A stretch of DNA of 64,000 nucleotides. It comes from Tunturiibacter empetritectus (GTDB lineage Bacteria > Acidobacteriota > Terriglobia > Terriglobales > Acidobacteriaceae). The position numbers and the translations under genes are program-made. This document shows, piece by piece, positions 22,954 through 31,610 of this stretch. Under the pieces are notes generated by a model. That model made no database searches. It had not been told where the DNA came from and worked only from the letters and a program-made list of their open reading frames with translations. The DNA is taken from positions 708,404 through 772,403 of the forward strand of contig NZ_JACCCU010000003.1 of assembly GCF_013410875.1 (NCBI RefSeq), in the 5' to 3' direction. Each line of letters starts with the position of its first letter. Positions within the stretch are counted from its first letter, which is position 1.

Positions 22954-25107
22954 ATGGCGACTGCGTTGACACCGGATCAAGAGATAGAGGAGCTGCGGGA
23001 TCAGCTTCGTCATCATGAGTATCTGTACTACGTCGAAGATGCGCCGGAGCTGACAGATGCGCAGTATGACGCGCTGATGAACCGGCTGAAGAAGCTCGAG
23101 ACCCAGCATCCGGAGCTGGTGACGGCGGACTCGCCTTCGCAGCGCGTGGGCGGAAAGCCGAAGGAAGGTTTTGCGAAGATGCCGCACTCGCGGCCGATGC
23201 TGTCGCTGGATAACGCGTACAACGAGGAGGAGCTGCGGGCGTGGGATCAGCGGGTGCGGGATGCGCTGCCGAGTACGGAGGCGGTGCGGTATGTGTGCGA
23301 GTTGAAGCTGGATGGTCTGTCGCTGGCGCTGCAGTATGGGGCTGGATCTGGGCCTGAATCTGGGCCGGGATCTGACAGGGGCGGGGCTGCGCATCTGTTG
23401 CGGGGGCTGACGCGTGGGGATGGGTCGATCGGCGAGGATGTTACGAGCAATGTGCGGACGATCCGGTCGGTGCCGTTGAGCATTTCGGCGGCGAAGTTGA
23501 AGGCGGCGGGTTTGCCGCAGAGCTTCGAGGTGCGGGGCGAGGTGGTGTTGCCGCAGGCGGCGTTCGTGAAGCTGAACGAAGAGCGTGTGGCGGCGGGGCA
23601 GGCTCCCGCGGCGAATCCGCGGAATGCTGCGGCGGGGACGATACGGACGCTGGAGCCAAATATCGTGGCGCAGAGGCGGCTTGATTTTTATGCTTATTTT
23701 TTGTTAAAGGATGGGGAGTTTCTGTTGCCGCAGCAGTCGACTGCGCTGGAGGCTTTGAAGACGTCGGGTTTTCGCGTGAACAAGTATGCGAAGGCGCTGA
23801 AGAGTATCGATGAGGTGGCGAGGTTTATTGAGGATGCGGAGCCGCTGCGCGATTCGCTGGGGTATGAGATTGATGGCGTTGTGATCAAGGTGGATGCGAC
23901 GGCGCAGCAGAGGCGGCTGGGGTTTACGGGGAAGGCTCCGCGGTGGGCGATTGCGTATAAGTTTGCGGCGCGGGCGGGGATTACGAAGCTGGAAGGTGTG
24001 TTGTTTCAGGTGGGGCGGACGGGGAAGGTGACTCCGGTGGCGGCGCTTGCTCCTGTGTTGATTGGGGGGACGACGGTGTCGCGGGCTACGCTGCACAATG
24101 CGGATGAGATTGCACGGCTGGGGGTTCGCATTGGGGATTTTGTGCAGGTGGAGCGGGGCGGGGATGTGATTCCGAAGATCGTAGAGGTGGTGGAGGATAA
24201 AGCGCATCCGCGAGGGGCGGAGGAGATTGTGTTTCCGAGGAGCTGCCCGGTTTGCGCGAGCGAACTGCAGCGAATCGAGGGCGAGGTTGATTGGCGATGC
24301 GTCAATAACTCTTGTCCGGCGCGGGTTCGGGAGGAGTTGCTGCATTGGTCGGCGCGTGGGGTGATGAACATTGAGGGGCTGGGTGATGCGATGGTGGCGC
24401 AGCTGCTTGGCCAGAGTGCGGAGCTGGGTGGCGATGGAGAGGTGGTGACGGAGGCGGGTGCGCCGGTCGTGGTGCGTAAGCCGCTGATCCATACGATTGG
24501 TGACTTGTATCGGCTGAAGCGCGAGGATCTGCTGGGGCTGGAGCGAGTGGGCGAGAAGACGGCGGATGCGCTGCTGGAAGAGATTAAACGGTCGAAGAAG
24601 GCGGGGCTGGCGCGCGTGCTGCTGGGGCTGGGGATTCGGTTTGTGGGTGAGCGGACGGCGCAACTGCTGGCGGAGCACTTCGGCTCGATGGATGAGTTGA
24701 TGATGGCGGCGAGTCAGGAGGCGGAGAAGGCGAGCGCGGCGTTAGAAGCGGTGAATGAGGTGGGACCGAAGGTGGCGCAGGCGATCGCGGAGTTCTTCGC
24801 GGTGGAGAAGAACAAGGATCTGGTGAAGGATCTTGCGGGGCTGGGGCTGGAGATGACGGCGGAGAAGCGGGTGACGACCTCTACGCTGGAGGGGCTGACG
24901 TTTGTGTTGACGGGGACGCTGCCGAATCTGACGCGGGAGTCGGCGAAGGAGAGGATCGAATCGGCGGGGGGGCGGGTGTCGGGGAGCGTGAGTAAGAAGA
25001 CGAGCTATGTGGTGGCGGGGGAGGAGGCGGGTTCGAAGCTGGATAAGGCGAACTCGCTGGGGGTGAAGGTGCTGGATGAGGCGGGGTTGCTGGAGTTGCT
25101 GGGGTAA
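22954..25107 (+). CDS. ligA: NAD-dependent DNA ligase
   Basis: 717 residues. Seals nicks in replication and repair. Ia domain HEYLYYVEDAPELTDAQYDALM (NAD binding), adenylation motif I CELKLDGLSLAL with the catalytic Lys, GDGSIGEDVTSNVRTI, then EVRGEVVLP (motif III), DFYAYFLLKDG, GYEIDGVVIKVDA (motif IV), TGKAPRWAIAYKF (motif V). An OB fold, a Zn finger (CPVCASELQ...CVNNSCPA), helix-hairpin-helix units (GLERVGEKTADALLEEI, LGIRFVGERTAQLLAEHFGS) and a C-terminal BRCT domain follow. The reading frame extends upstream through the repeat, but those codons give repeat-derived sequence, so ATG 22,954 is correct. Full-length. Confidence 0.97.
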   Translation: MATALTPDQEIEELRDQLRHHEYLYYVEDAPELTDAQYDALMNRLKKLETQHPELVTADSPSQRVGGKPKEGFAKMPHSRPMLSLDNAYNEEELRAWDQRVRDALPSTEAVRYVCELKLDGLSLALQYGAGSGPESGPGSDRGGAAHLLRGLTRGDGSIGEDVTSNVRTIRSVPLSISAAKLKAAGLPQSFEVRGEVVLPQAAFVKLNEERVAAGQAPAANPRNAAAGTIRTLEPNIVAQRRLDFYAYFLLKDGEFLLPQQSTALEALKTSGFRVNKYAKALKSIDEVARFIEDAEPLRDSLGYEIDGVVIKVDATAQQRRLGFTGKAPRWAIAYKFAARAGITKLEGVLFQVGRTGKVTPVAALAPVLIGGTTVSRATLHNADEIARLGVRIGDFVQVERGGDVIPKIVEVVEDKAHPRGAEEIVFPRSCPVCASELQRIEGEVDWRCVNNSCPARVREELLHWSARGVMNIEGLGDAMVAQLLGQSAELGGDGEVVTEAGAPVVVRKPLIHTIGDLYRLKREDLLGLERVGEKTADALLEEIKRSKKAGLARVLLGLGIRFVGERTAQLLAEHFGSMDELMMAASQEAEKASAALEAVNEVGPKVAQAIAEFFAVEKNKDLVKDLAGLGLEMTAEKRVTTSTLEGLTFVLTGTLPNLTRESAKERIESAGGRVSGSVSKKTSYVVAGEEAGSKLDKANSLGVKVLDEAGLLELLG

Positions 25108-25114
25108 GTGCTCG

Positions 25115-25225
25115 TCCTGCCGGACGGGCCCACTTCGCGTGGGGCGGTCACTTCGTGACTTGTATACCTTTTCTGGGTGGGATGAGCCTCGTTGGTCCTC
25201 CCTTTGGTCGGATGAGGATGCTCTC
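25115..25225. repeat. Dispersed modular palindromic repeat, copy 6 (short form)
   Basis: TCCTGCCGGACGGGCCCACT, GGTCACTTCGTGACTTGTAT, then a spacer and TGGTCCTCCC with TTTGGTCGG. It starts 7 bp after the ligA stop and ends about 30 bp before the stop of the opposing glycoamylase-like gene. Confidence 0.85.
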
Positions 25226-25254
25226 GGGCTGGCTGGTCTACTCGCTTCGCGAGA

Positions 25255-26679
25255 CTATGCGTGGGGGCGATTGGTGCTTGGAGCCACGGGCTGGTCGGAG
25301 CTGGGGATGGCGGTGGGTTTTGGCTCGGAGGGGTTGGTGGTCTGGCGGGCGGCGTGGAAGCCGCAGGCCTTCATGGCGGCGACGGGTTCGGGGTTCTGCA
25401 TGAAGATGTCCCAGACGAAGGCGCTGCGAAGATTTTCTGCCATGAGGACGCTGATGCCGAGGTCGATGCCGAGGACATCGGGATCGTACCAGTGGAGATC
25501 GGGGTGGAAGGCGTCGCAGAAGCCGTAGCGGCCCCAGGCGTCTTTGCCGAAGTTGTCTTTGAGGGCGCGGAGGACGCGGATGCAGTCGTGGGGGAGGAAG
25601 GGCAGCGAACCGGCGGCGGCGCAGGGGACGACGGATCCATCGACGGGACCCATGAGGGGAGGTCCACCCCAGGCGGCGTAGCCGTGCTCCCAGTCGGAGG
25701 CGGAGACGCCCCAGTAGTCGTCGGTGTAGCCGCGTTTGAGGCCGAGGCAGAAGGCTTTGTGGGCGCGGGTGGCGGTGATGGAGTTGGAGAAGTAGTTGGC
25801 GAAGGCGTCGCGTTTGCCGGCGAAGTCGAACCAGGCGTGGGAGAACTGGTGGATGAAGAGAGGATCGCGTCCGCTGATGTAGGAGTAGGGGCCGAAGGTC
25901 ATAGGAGGGCGGGTGAAGGCGCTCCAGGAGTCGGCGGAGATGGGGTGGGTGGGCGAACCGATGGCGAGGAGGTAGATCATCATGAGCTCGGAGTAGTGGT
26001 CCCAGCGGGTGGAGATGAAGCCGGTCTCGGGATGCCAGCCCATGGAGAAGGTCTTGCCGCCGTTGAGCATCCAGGGCCAGTCGACGCGGTTGTAGAGCTG
26101 GGTGGCGAGGGCAGTGATTTCGTGATCGTTGAAGTAGGCGCGGGCGGTGAGGACGCCGCAGAGGAAGATGGCGGTGTCCATGGAGGACACTTCGACGTTG
26201 ATGAGGGGGCGGCCGGTTTTGACGTCGCTGAAGTGAGAGAAGAAGCCGTGCTCGTGCGGCATCTTGTTGAGGTGAAAGTCAAGCGTGGTGAGGACCTGTT
26301 TTTTGATGCGAGCGGTGTCTTGATAGCCGCGCCTGTCGGAGATGCAGAGAGCGGTGAGACCGAAGCCGGTGGCTGCGATGCTTGAGGCAAAGTGAGTGTC
26401 GAACTCTCCGGTTGCGGTCTTGTTGGTGGCGCGGTCGAGGATCTGTCCTGTGGCTGGGTCGGCTTGTTCGGTGAAGTAGAGGCAGCCGGCGCGCTCCATC
26501 TCTTCGAGGAAGGCGAGGTCTTCGTCGGTGAGCAGGCGACTGTATGCGGGTGTTGCCGGGGCGGCGGCCTGCTGGGCTTCGAGCGGGGCTGCCGCAAAGC
26601 TGGACAGGATGGCTCCGCCGAGGAGTTTGGTCGCGCTGCGTCGCGTGATCTTAGGCGGAGTCGGGATGTTGAAGCTCAT
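25255..26679 (-). CDS. GH144-like glycoamylase-domain protein, probably exported by Tat
   Basis: 474 residues from the ATG at 26,677-26,679. Near the start, ITRRSATKLLGGAILSSF resembles a Tat signal (twin Arg plus hydrophobic stretch). The mature part matches the glycoamylase domain (the PF10091 family that contains endo-beta-1,2-glucanase, GH144): EDLAFLEEMERAGCLYFTEQADP, IAATGFGLTALCISD, GFFSHFSDVKTGRP, VEVSSMDTAIFLCGV, FSMGWHPETGFISTRWDHYSELMMIYLLAIGSP, FGPYSYISGRDPLFIHQFSHAWFDF. It would cut a beta-glucan outside the membrane. An upstream in-frame stretch is not likely coding. It diverges from a LacI-type regulator gene, which is likely its controller. Confidence 0.87.
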   Translation of the reverse strand: MSFNIPTPPKITRRSATKLLGGAILSSFAAAPLEAQQAAAPATPAYSRLLTDEDLAFLEEMERAGCLYFTEQADPATGQILDRATNKTATGEFDTHFASSIAATGFGLTALCISDRRGYQDTARIKKQVLTTLDFHLNKMPHEHGFFSHFSDVKTGRPLINVEVSSMDTAIFLCGVLTARAYFNDHEITALATQLYNRVDWPWMLNGGKTFSMGWHPETGFISTRWDHYSELMMIYLLAIGSPTHPISADSWSAFTRPPMTFGPYSYISGRDPLFIHQFSHAWFDFAGKRDAFANYFSNSITATRAHKAFCLGLKRGYTDDYWGVSASDWEHGYAAWGGPPLMGPVDGSVVPCAAAGSLPFLPHDCIRVLRALKDNFGKDAWGRYGFCDAFHPDLHWYDPDVLGIDLGISVLMAENLRSAFVWDIFMQNPEPVAAMKACGFHAARQTTNPSEPKPTAIPSSDQPVAPSTNRPHA

Positions 26680-26762
26680 TCTGTCTATGGTACGTTCCTG
26701 CCGGGAGTGCAGACGTGTGTGACTATGTGAATCGTGCAAAAGTAACGCGGAGGTTGTAGAAG

Positions 26763-26782
26763 ACGACCGGTTCCGAGGTCGT
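26763..26782. promoter_or_regulatory. Inverted repeat in the glycoamylase/LacI intergenic region
   Basis: ACGACC and GGTCGT face each other around an 8-base centre, in the 242-bp gap between divergent genes. A LacI-type operator would be expected here, but this repeat lacks the CG-centred form common in that family. Weak. Confidence 0.25.
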
Positions 26783-26921
26783 TCCTGGAGCGTACGGTCT
26801 CTGGGGTTTGATGCCGCGGCGGCGTGGGGCGATGCCGGCGCGATGGTCGAGATTCCGTTGGGGAGTATGTCGGAGCTCATAAGAGAGTCACAAAGGGTCG
26901 TAGTTGTGACAGACTGCATGA

Positions 26922-27995
26922 ATGCGTGGACGCACAAAAAAATCTGCTGCGCCAGAGTTGAAGACGAAAGAGCATAAACCGGCGAGCCTGAAGGTGTTGT
27001 CCGGTCACCTTGGATTGTCGATGGCGGCTATCTCGCGGGTGCTGAGCGGGGCTCCTGCTGCGCGATCGATTCCGAAGGCGACGCAGGACCGGATCGTCAA
27101 GGCGGCCGAGGAGCTGAACTACCGGCCGAATCTGTTTGCACGGTCGCTGCGCAACCGGCGAAGTCAAACGGTTGGAGTGCTTGTACCGGAGGTGAGTGAG
27201 GGGTACGCGACCCTGGTGCTGAGCGGGATCGAACAGGAGCTGATGCAGGCGGATTATTTTTATTTTTTGATAAGCCATCATCATCGCGAGGAGATGATTC
27301 AGAGGAGCGAGCGGCTGTTTCGGGACCGGGCGGTGGAGGGGGTGATCGCGGTGGACACGCTGCTGCGGGACCGGTGGGCGATTCCGACGGTGACGGTGTC
27401 GGGGCATCACGAGCCAAAGGGTGTGACCAACATTGTGCTGAACCATCGGTTGGCGGCGGAGCTTGCGATCGATCACCTGAGCGGGCTGGGGCATCGACGG
27501 CTGGCGTTTATTAAGGGGCAGAGGTTCAGCTCGGATACGGAGTCGCGGTGGAGGGGAATTCGGCATGTGATGGAGAAGAGAGGGTTGAGGATTCTTCCGA
27601 CTTTGGTGGCGCAGCTGGAGGGTGAGCAGCCGACGCATGAGCCAGGTTATCTGGCAACGCAGAAGCTGCTGGCGTGTGGGGAGAGCTTTACGGCGTTGTT
27701 TGCGTTCAATGATGTGTCGGCGATTGGGGCGATCAAGGCGCTGCGGGAGGCCGGGCTGCGGGTGCCGCAGGATGTTTCGGTGGTGGGGTTTGACGATGTG
27801 CAGTCGGCGGCGTTTCAGAATCCTGCGCTGACGACGGTGCGGCAGCCGTTGCGGACGATGGGAATGCTGGCGGCCCAGACGGTGCTGCTGCAGATTGGGG
27901 CGGCGGCTGGCGGGAATCACGCGCAGGAGATTGTGGTCGATCCGGAGCTGGTGGTGCGGGAGTCGACCTGCCCTCCTTCGGCGGGGAAGAGATAG
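26922..27995 (+). CDS. LacI-family transcriptional regulator
   Basis: 357 residues. A basic leader (MRGRTKKSAAPELKTKEHKPA) precedes the HTH: SLKVLSGHLGLSMAAISRVLSGAP, hinge helix region PKATQDRIVKAAEELNYRPNLFARSLRNRRS. The core is the periplasmic-binding-protein-like sensor (VGVLVPEVSEGYATLVLSGIEQEL, HLSGLGHRRLAFIKGQ, ALFAFNDVSAIGAIKALREAGLRVPQDVSVVGFDDVQSAAFQNPALTTVRQP). It likely binds a sugar released from a glucan. The most direct inference is that it represses the divergent glycoamylase gene. Confidence 0.93.
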   Translation: MRGRTKKSAAPELKTKEHKPASLKVLSGHLGLSMAAISRVLSGAPAARSIPKATQDRIVKAAEELNYRPNLFARSLRNRRSQTVGVLVPEVSEGYATLVLSGIEQELMQADYFYFLISHHHREEMIQRSERLFRDRAVEGVIAVDTLLRDRWAIPTVTVSGHHEPKGVTNIVLNHRLAAELAIDHLSGLGHRRLAFIKGQRFSSDTESRWRGIRHVMEKRGLRILPTLVAQLEGEQPTHEPGYLATQKLLACGESFTALFAFNDVSAIGAIKALREAGLRVPQDVSVVGFDDVQSAAFQNPALTTVRQPLRTMGMLAAQTVLLQIGAAAGGNHAQEIVVDPELVVRESTCPPSAGKR

Positions 27996-28028
27996 CGGTG
28001 CGAGGCTAACTTTTTATTTCAGAAACTG

Positions 28029-28207
28029 TCCTGCCGGACGGGCCCACTACGCGTGGCGCGGGCGTTCGCACGCCTTTTTGGAGCTTCGCATGGTCTTCCC
28101 GTTGGTCGGAATCATCTTCTCTCGCGACCAACGGGAGCGCCAACCGAAGGGGTATACAAGTCACGAAGTGACCGCTGCCCGCGCAAGGCGTCCGTCCGTA
28201 AAGACAG
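28029..28207. repeat. Dispersed modular palindromic repeat, copy 7 (long, two-armed form)
   Basis: Left end TCCTGCCGGACGGGCCCACT, left palindrome GGGCGTTCGCACGCC, centre GTTGGTCGGAATC facing CGCGACCAACGGGAG, then AAGTCACGAAGTGACC. The right terminus is diverged (TCCGTCCGTAAAGACAG). The order of modules matches copy 1 closely. The 244-bp remainder before the EF-G-like gene shows nothing else clear. Confidence 0.85.
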
Positions 28208-28451
28208 TTTCTGGATAGATTCTCAGAGATGCGCTGGCTGGCCGCTTTCGGCTCAAATGGGGGGGAAGCAGAAAGCCTGTTTGTGATAGCATCCCTGCTC
28301 CTCGAGATAGCGGTCGCTGAAGGGGCTGAACTCGAGGTCCACTTTCCGTGGTCGATGTTTGTCGGAGACTGTTCGGATCGATAACCCATTCCGTGATGTT
28401 TATTTGTAACCGATGGAGATTTATCAGCTCTGATTTGAAGGAGAGTCTGAC

Positions 28452-30602
28452 ATGAAGGTCTATCTGGGAAACGACATTCGTAATGTGGCCGTGGTGGGCC
28501 ACGCGCATAGTGGCAAGACGACCTTGATCAGCGCGATGCTGCATGCGGCGAAGATGACGGCGACCCGTGGCCGGATAGAGGATGGGTCGGCGGTGACGGC
28601 GTATGACGAAGAAGAGGTGGCGCGGCGGACGACGATGTCGAACGCGGTGGCGTTTGCAGAGTGGAGCGGTATCAAAATCAATCTGATTGATACGCCTGGA
28701 TTTCATATGTTTGTGCATGAGACGCGCGCGGCGATGCTGCCGGTGGAGGTGGCTCTGGTGGTGGTGAACGCGCAGTGCGGGGCGGAGGCGGTCTCTGACC
28801 GCGTGTGGAAGTATGCTGCGGAGGTGACGCTGCCGCGTGTGATCGCGATTAACCAGGTGGATCATCCGAAGGCCGATAGCAGGATGGGTCGGCAGCGGAT
28901 GATCGAGCAGTTGCAGGAGAAGTGGGGGCGGCAGGTGGTGCCGGTTCAGCTGCCGATTGTGGATCAGCATGGGTTTCATGGGGTGGTGGATCTGGTGACG
29001 ATGAAGGCTTATCTGTATAAGCCGGATGGAGATGGGCGGGGCGAAGTTGGCGTGATTCCGGAGGTGTTGAAGGCGGATGCGAAGGCTGCGCATGAGGCTC
29101 TGGTGGAGCTTGTCGCCGAGGGGAAGGACGAGTTGATGGAGGAGTTCTTTCGCGAAGGAACGATTCCGGAGCAGCATCTGATCGTTGCGCTGCATGAGGC
29201 GATTCGCGAGGACAGAATCTTTCCTGTGCTGTATGTGAGCGGGTTGCGGAATGTTGGGACGGACCATCTTCTGGATTTTCTGAAGGTGTATGCGCCGGCG
29301 CCGACGGAGAGGGAGCCGGTGGCAACGCGCGGGATTCTGCACTCGGTTTCGAACGGCGTGAATGGGAGCGGCACGGGGGATCAGGACGAGATTGTGATGC
29401 GCAGGGTGGACGATAAAGAGCCGCTTGCGCTCTATGTGTACAAGACGATGACCGATCCGTTTGCGGGAAGGATCTCGTTCTTCAAGGTTGTCAGCGGAAT
29501 GATGACGACGGACAAGACAGTGCAGAACTTTACGCGGCATGAGCCGGAGAGGCTGGCGCATCTTTCGATCATGCAGGGGCGGAAGGCGGTTGAGGTCTCG
29601 GAGCTGCATGCGGGAGATATTGGGGCGGTGGCGAAGCTTCGCGTGACTTTGACGGGAGATACGCTGGGCGACAAGGCTCATGAGGTTTATCTAGAGCCGG
29701 TGCCGATGCCGGAGCCGGCGATGACCTATGCGATTGAGCCGAAGTCTCGCGCGGATGAGGACAAGCTTGGGCCTGCGCTGCATAAGGTGATGGAAGAAGA
29801 TCCGATGGTGAAGTTCTTCCGCGATCCGCAGACGAATGAGTTTCTGGTGGCCGGGGCGGGACAGCAGCATATTGAGGCGGTGGTTTCGAAGCTAAAGCGG
29901 CGGTACCACACGGATGTGATGCTGAAGGCTCCGAAGATACCGTACCGGGAGACGGTGCTGGGGCGGGCGGAGGCGCAGGGTCGGTATAAGAAACAGACCG
30001 GCGGACATGGGCAGTATGGAGACTGCAAGGTTCGCATGGAGGCGATGCCGCGGGGGAGTGGCGTGGTGTTTGGGAATGAGATCTTTGGCGGGGCGATTCC
30101 GCGGCAGTATGTTCCGGCGGTGGAGAAGGGGGTTCGGGAGTCGGCTGCGCGTGGATTTCTGGCGGGGTATCCGGTGGTGGATCTGAAGGTGACGGTGTTT
30201 GATGGCAGCTACCACGATGTGGACTCGAGCGAGATGTCGTTCAAGATGGCGGCTCGGCTGGCGTTTCGCAAGTGCATGGAGCAGGCGAAGCCGGTACTGC
30301 TGGAGCCGGTGATGCGAGTGGAGATTGAGGCACCGGAGGATTTTGCCGGGGCGTTGCTTGGCGATCTGAATGGGCGTCGCGGACGCGTGCAGGGGATGGA
30401 GAGCGGCGGCGCAGGGACGACGGTGCGGGCTGAGGTTCCGCTGGCGGAGATGTTGAGCTATGGGACGACGCTAACCTCAATTACGCAGGGGCGGGGGAGT
30501 TTTCGGATGGAGATGGACCACTATGAGGTGGTTCCGGCGTTGCTGGCGCAGAAGATTCTGGCGGCTTCGAAGCAGCCGGTTCATGATGATGGGGAGGAGT
30601 AA
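28452..30602 (+). CDS. fusA2: Elongation factor G-like GTPase (EF-G paralogue)
   Basis: 716 residues with EF-G domain order. G domain: GHAHSGKTTL (P-loop), RRTTMSNAVAFAEW in place of the usual RGIT switch, DTPGFHMFV (G3), and INQVD where the family normally has NKxD (G4). Later blocks match EF-G domains II to V (for example FFKVVSGMM, EDPMVKFFRDPQTNEFLVAGAGQQHIEAVVSKLKRRYHTDV, KKQTGGHGQYGDCKVRM, GAIPRQYVPAVEKGVRESAARG, VMRVEIEAPEDFAGALLGDLNGRRGRVQGMES). The changes at G2 and G4 set it apart from the housekeeping EF-G, so I take it as a paralogue of uncertain role. GAAGGAG precedes the ATG. Flanked by repeat copies 7 and 8. Confidence 0.88.
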   Translation: MKVYLGNDIRNVAVVGHAHSGKTTLISAMLHAAKMTATRGRIEDGSAVTAYDEEEVARRTTMSNAVAFAEWSGIKINLIDTPGFHMFVHETRAAMLPVEVALVVVNAQCGAEAVSDRVWKYAAEVTLPRVIAINQVDHPKADSRMGRQRMIEQLQEKWGRQVVPVQLPIVDQHGFHGVVDLVTMKAYLYKPDGDGRGEVGVIPEVLKADAKAAHEALVELVAEGKDELMEEFFREGTIPEQHLIVALHEAIREDRIFPVLYVSGLRNVGTDHLLDFLKVYAPAPTEREPVATRGILHSVSNGVNGSGTGDQDEIVMRRVDDKEPLALYVYKTMTDPFAGRISFFKVVSGMMTTDKTVQNFTRHEPERLAHLSIMQGRKAVEVSELHAGDIGAVAKLRVTLTGDTLGDKAHEVYLEPVPMPEPAMTYAIEPKSRADEDKLGPALHKVMEEDPMVKFFRDPQTNEFLVAGAGQQHIEAVVSKLKRRYHTDVMLKAPKIPYRETVLGRAEAQGRYKKQTGGHGQYGDCKVRMEAMPRGSGVVFGNEIFGGAIPRQYVPAVEKGVRESAARGFLAGYPVVDLKVTVFDGSYHDVDSSEMSFKMAARLAFRKCMEQAKPVLLEPVMRVEIEAPEDFAGALLGDLNGRRGRVQGMESGGAGTTVRAEVPLAEMLSYGTTLTSITQGRGSFRMEMDHYEVVPALLAQKILAASKQPVHDDGEE

Positions 30603-30624
30603 AGGCTGAAAGGTGCAGAGACGT

Positions 30625-30765
30625 CCTGCCGAACGGGCCGCTGCGCTCCGTCACCCCGCAAACGAAGACCTGTTTGCGGGGACCCCGATACGCGGTCACT
30701 TCGTGACTTGTATACCTTGTCTGGGTTGGTAAGCGGCTTGGTCCTCCCGTTGGTCGGGGAAGTTT
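30625..30765. repeat. Dispersed modular palindromic repeat, copy 8 (with inserted hairpin module)
   Basis: TCCTGCCGAACGGGCC head, then CACCCCGCAAACGAAGACC with TGTTTGCGGGGACCCC as an inserted stem, then CGCGGTCACTTCGTGACTTG, and TGGTCCTCCCGTTGGTCGG. It follows the EF-G-like gene by 22 bp. Confidence 0.85.
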
Positions 30766-30839
30766 GTGCTTCTGTATCTACAAAGAAAGGTTTGCGCGCG
30801 CTAATATAAAGATTCGATGAATTTTTCGGATCGGGTGTT

Positions 30840-31610
30840 ATGAGTGCGAGTGCAGCCAGTGCGTTGGACTTCTCCGGGCCAGAGCGGCCGGGGGCTGTGG
30901 GGTGGAGACGGCGGACGCTGCTTGATTTAGTCGTGGGGTATGGGCTGATCCTGATTGTGATCTGGACTCCGGCGCCGCTGCGGACCGTACTTTATTTCGT
31001 GACACTGGGGTGGATCGGGTACGCAACGTGGAGCTCCTTTAGCGGTTGGGATGCGATGGGAGTGCGGGTCGCTGGATTCTCCCGTTCGATGTGGGTGGTG
31101 GGGATTGCTCTTTGTCTTGCGGCAGGAGCGGTGGTCTTTGCGTTGCAGGAGCAGACGCTGCATGGGCCGCATAGCGTGCTGCGGTTGGTGCAGGGTTTTT
31201 GGGGCTATACGGTCTGGTCATTCTTTCAGCAGTTTCTGTTGAACGATTTTGTGATGCGGCGGTTGTTGAAGCTGACCAATGATCGTCGGGTTGCGGTGAT
31301 TGGGGCGGCGGGGCTCTTTGCGCTGGCGCATCTGCCGAATCCGGTGTTGACGGTGATGACGCTGGTGTGGGGTGTCGTGGCTTGCCTGATCTTTTTGCGG
31401 TATCGCAACCTGTTTACGCTGGGGATGGCGCATGCGATTCTCGGGATCTGCGTTGCGGTGACTTTGCCGGCGTCGGTGCAGCACAATATGCGGGTGGGGC
31501 TGGGTTATCTGCGGTATCGGCCGCATGTGCGGCATCATCTGAACCAGATGGACCATAGGGTGTCGACGGTGGTGTGGGTGAGGGCTGAAGCTCCGACGCG
31601 GCGGTCCTGA
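30840..31610 (+). CDS. CPBP-like intramembrane protein with QQ in place of the catalytic EE
   Basis: 256 residues with about seven hydrophobic segments. It has the outline of the CPBP (Abi/Rce1-like) family: a first motif region WSFFQQFLLNDFVMRRLL, where canonical members read EE-x3-R; the second motif FALAHLPNP is kept (F-x3-H); the third region GMAHAILG keeps its His. Replacement of both Glu and of the Arg suggests no classical Glu-protease activity, although lineage subfamilies with QQ may exist. Its last 25 codons overlap the 3' end of the opposite gene, and the sequence there (for example NQMDHRVSTVVW) is simply antisense to that gene. The native end may be near RVGLGYLRYRP. Confidence 0.68.
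   Translation: MSASAASALDFSGPERPGAVGWRRRTLLDLVVGYGLILIVIWTPAPLRTVLYFVTLGWIGYATWSSFSGWDAMGVRVAGFSRSMWVVGIALCLAAGAVVFALQEQTLHGPHSVLRLVQGFWGYTVWSFFQQFLLNDFVMRRLLKLTNDRRVAVIGAAGLFALAHLPNPVLTVMTLVWGVVACLIFLRYRNLFTLGMAHAILGICVAVTLPASVQHNMRVGLGYLRYRPHVRHHLNQMDHRVSTVVWVRAEAPTRRS

Noticed and set aside
26680..26937. A longer N-terminus of the glycoamylase-like protein
   Set aside because: It would run into the LacI gene start, and the Tat-like signal follows the ATG at 26,679.
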